Assembly (NCBI RefSeq): GCF_029873635.1
Contig: NC_080418.1
Location: forward strand, 150,219,748 to 150,283,747
Reading direction: 5' to 3'
From: Malania oleifera
Taxonomy: Eukaryota; Streptophyta; Magnoliopsida; Santalales; Ximeniaceae
Length of the DNA stretch: 64,000 bases
In this document: piece after piece, positions 62,191 through 64,000 of the stretch
How the letters are laid out: every line of letters starts with the position of its first letter
Position numbering within the stretch: position 1 is the stretch's first letter
Notes under the pieces: model-generated
What the model was told of the DNA's origin: nothing
Databases searched by the model: none
The model's input: the letters and a program-made list of their open reading frames with translations, nothing else
Position numbers and translations under genes: made by a program

Positions 62191-62629
62191 ATAATAAATT
62201 TTGTGAGTACATATTATAGTTTTAATGATAAATTTTATGAGTACACATTATAATTTCAATGCGTAGGTTATAGTTATATATAACTTGCTCTAAATTGATA
62301 TGAATTTTTATATTTTAACAAATAAAAAATAAAACTCATTTAATTTATTGTATAATTTGAATGTCTTAGATATGTGCCTAATAGATACTAGTGTATAACA
62401 AATTTTTTTTATTAACCTATCAAGCATATAATTAATGAAGGGAAAAAGTATTATATATTATTTTTCAGTCAATAAATGATTTAAAACAAATGTAAACTGT
62501 GTTACTCTTGTAAAACAATTAAGTTGAACTAAAGATCCAAAATACACAAAAACTCTTTTTAATATGAGTGAAGAGTTTAAAACATGCAAATATACCAATA
62601 AACATGATATTGTGTGTGCTTGAAAAAAA

Positions 62630-62795
62630 TTCACAACCATTACACCTGCTACCCGTTATGCAGCAACAACTAGTCCCGCTTCCCACTACACCCATTATCA
62701 TGAGTTCCCACTGATTTAGCAGTATGCAACGGTATTAGAGATCCAAAAAACTGTTACATAACGGTGGCAGCCGTTAGTAAAAACCATTAATTTAA
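62630..62795. repeat. Repeat related to the foldback centre
   Basis: Words such as CTGCTACCCGTTATGCAGC and CTGTTACATAACGGTGGCAG resemble those in the centre of the foldback element (61610-61850). It may be a second decayed copy or its parent repeat. Confidence 0.4.
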
Positions 62796-62813
62796 TAGAT
62801 ATGGCAGCACATA

Positions 62814-63164
62814 TGTTCTCCTGGTTTTCATAGCTGCAAATTCAGTTGTAGTTGGCTTCTCATAGCTGCATATTGTTCTATAGGTGGGTTTTCACAGCTG
62901 TATATTTTTGTTGCTTGGGAAGTTCATGTCATGCACATTGATCTTCTAAGGATAATAACTGTTAGAGGTTATATATGTGAAAGCAGAAGCTATTGAATAT
63001 TTTCTAGATTACTTTGTTCATATGTACATCTCAATATATAATACGATTACCTATTCTAAACAAGGAAACAATTCTCTTATTGAATAATATCAAATCCCCC
63101 ATATTTACCCACTTTCCTAATTTGTATATTATTTACAATGATACTTGGGATTGGGATTTTAACA
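62814..63164 (-). repeat. 3' LTR of a Copia element
   Basis: In element sense the LTR starts TGTTAAAATCCC at 63164, next to a polypurine tract, and probably ends GGAGAACA at 62814, giving TGTT...AACA ends and 351 bp. Three CATAGCTGCATATT-like words near 62829-62915 form a weak internal repeat. The partner LTR lies beyond the window. Confidence 0.6.
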
Positions 63165-63176
63165 CTCCCTCTCAAG
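63165..63176 (-). other. Polypurine tract of the Copia element
   Basis: CTTGAGAGGGAG in element sense abuts the 3' LTR, as expected. Confidence 0.7.
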
Positions 63177-64000
63177 TTGGATCATAAATATTAATCATCT
63201 CCAACTTACTAATAAGATCATCAAAGCTCTATCGTCCCAACCCTTTAGTGAGAATATTTGCAATTTGTTCCTTGGTTGGTACACAAGTCATACATATAAT
63301 TCCTTCTTCAATTTTCTCTTTGATGAAGTGTCTATCTACTTCCACATGTTTAGTCCTGTCGAGTTGAACTGGATTGAGAGAGAAGCTGATAGCTGCCTTA
63401 TTGTCACTGTAGAGTTCGATAGGAAAGTTCACCGGGACCTGTAATTCCTCCAAGAGTTTTCGTAACCACAATCCTTCACATATCCCTTGAGCGACTGCCC
63501 TGAATTCAGCTTCAGCACTACTACGAGCCACCATATTCTGTTTTTTGCTTCTCCAAGTTACTAGGTTTCCTCAGACGAATGTACAATAACCTATGGTGGA
63601 CCTTCTATCTTCCACTGATGCTGCCCAATCTGCATCTGTAAAGATCTCTACTTCCTTACTTTCACATTTCTTAAAGAAGAGTCTTCTTCCCAGGGATCCC
63701 TTGAGATATCTAAGGATCTTGTATACAGCATCTAAGTGAACTTCTTTTGGTGAATGCATGTGTTGACTTACTACACTAACTGCAAATGCAATATTTGGTC
63801 TAGTATGTGATAGGTAGATTAGCTTGCCAACCAATCTCTGATACCTCTCCTTTTCTACAAATTTTCGACAATCTTCAACCCTCTTTACTGTCTCCATCGA
63901 GGTTTCGCTGGGTTTGCATCCCAGCATTCCAATTTCAACTAGGAGGTCAGTAACATACTTTCGCTATGAAACACTAATTCCCTTTTTTGTTCTCGCCACT
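63177..64000 (-). pseudogene. Copia polyprotein end (RT tail and RNase H), continuing past the window
   Basis: The minus strand encodes the end of a Ty1/Copia polyprotein: RYQRLVGKLIYLSHTRPN, LRYLKGSLGRRLFFKK, FTDADWAASVEDRRS, then SSAEAEFRAVAQGICEGLW, LYSDNKAAISFSLNP, DRTKHVEVDRHFIKEKIE and EQIANILTKGL. These are the Copia RNase H signatures. The rest of the element is to the right of the window. It is broken in the visible part. Confidence 0.85.

Overview
The window is nuclear DNA of a flowering plant, most likely a eudicot. It is AT-rich, its genes have long introns, and it carries plant LTR-retrotransposon families, plant L1 and RTE LINEs, MITEs, and three plant host genes: an APR-like thioredoxin protein, an arabinogalactan peptide and cytosolic ribosomal protein L10. 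The species cannot be told from the sequence.

1-29.4 kb is almost entirely transposon-derived, with many insertions inside insertions. A broken Ty3/Gypsy chromovirus-type element (941-12049, minus strand) has both LTRs, PBS and PPT. It sits inside an older plus-strand LTR of a related family. That LTR lies in a minus-strand Gypsy LTR, which in turn split the 5' LTR of a gag-only Copia element (to 20390). The youngest layer is a 2.28 kb solo LTR with a perfect 5-bp target duplication inside the chromovirus integrase region. A small TRIM (21481-22707) and a second solo Gypsy LTR (24019-26056) follow. The latter interrupts an older unclassified repeat that runs to about 29.4 kb.

29.8-40 kb holds a host gene of four exons, encoding a 301-residue 5'-adenylylsulfate reductase-like (APRL) protein: signal peptide, thioredoxin-like domain with WCPFS, and one membrane segment. 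Its first and third introns (4.4 and 3.7 kb) are filled with LINE relics in both orientations and a CG-rich repeat block.

40-55 kb is AT-rich and gene-poor. It contains a 66-residue arabinogalactan peptide gene (minus strand, 43.2-43.4 kb) with a clear TATA box, a probable SINE, three copies of one MITE family, a LINE RNase H relic and an RTE LINE relic.

55.8-58.1 kb is an intact four-exon RPL10/uL16 gene (minus strand, 220 residues). Beyond it lie a decayed LRR receptor-kinase fragment (59.85-61.07 kb), a 900-bp foldback element, and the 3' end of a Copia element that runs off the right edge.

The most unusual pattern is that unrelated retroelement families here (Gypsy LTRs, the Copia LTR, the TRIM LTR) each carry clusters of short degenerate palindromes with the same GTCGAC core and family-specific flanks. 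I found no CRISPR, operon or other prokaryotic system. The three host genes show no sign of working together.
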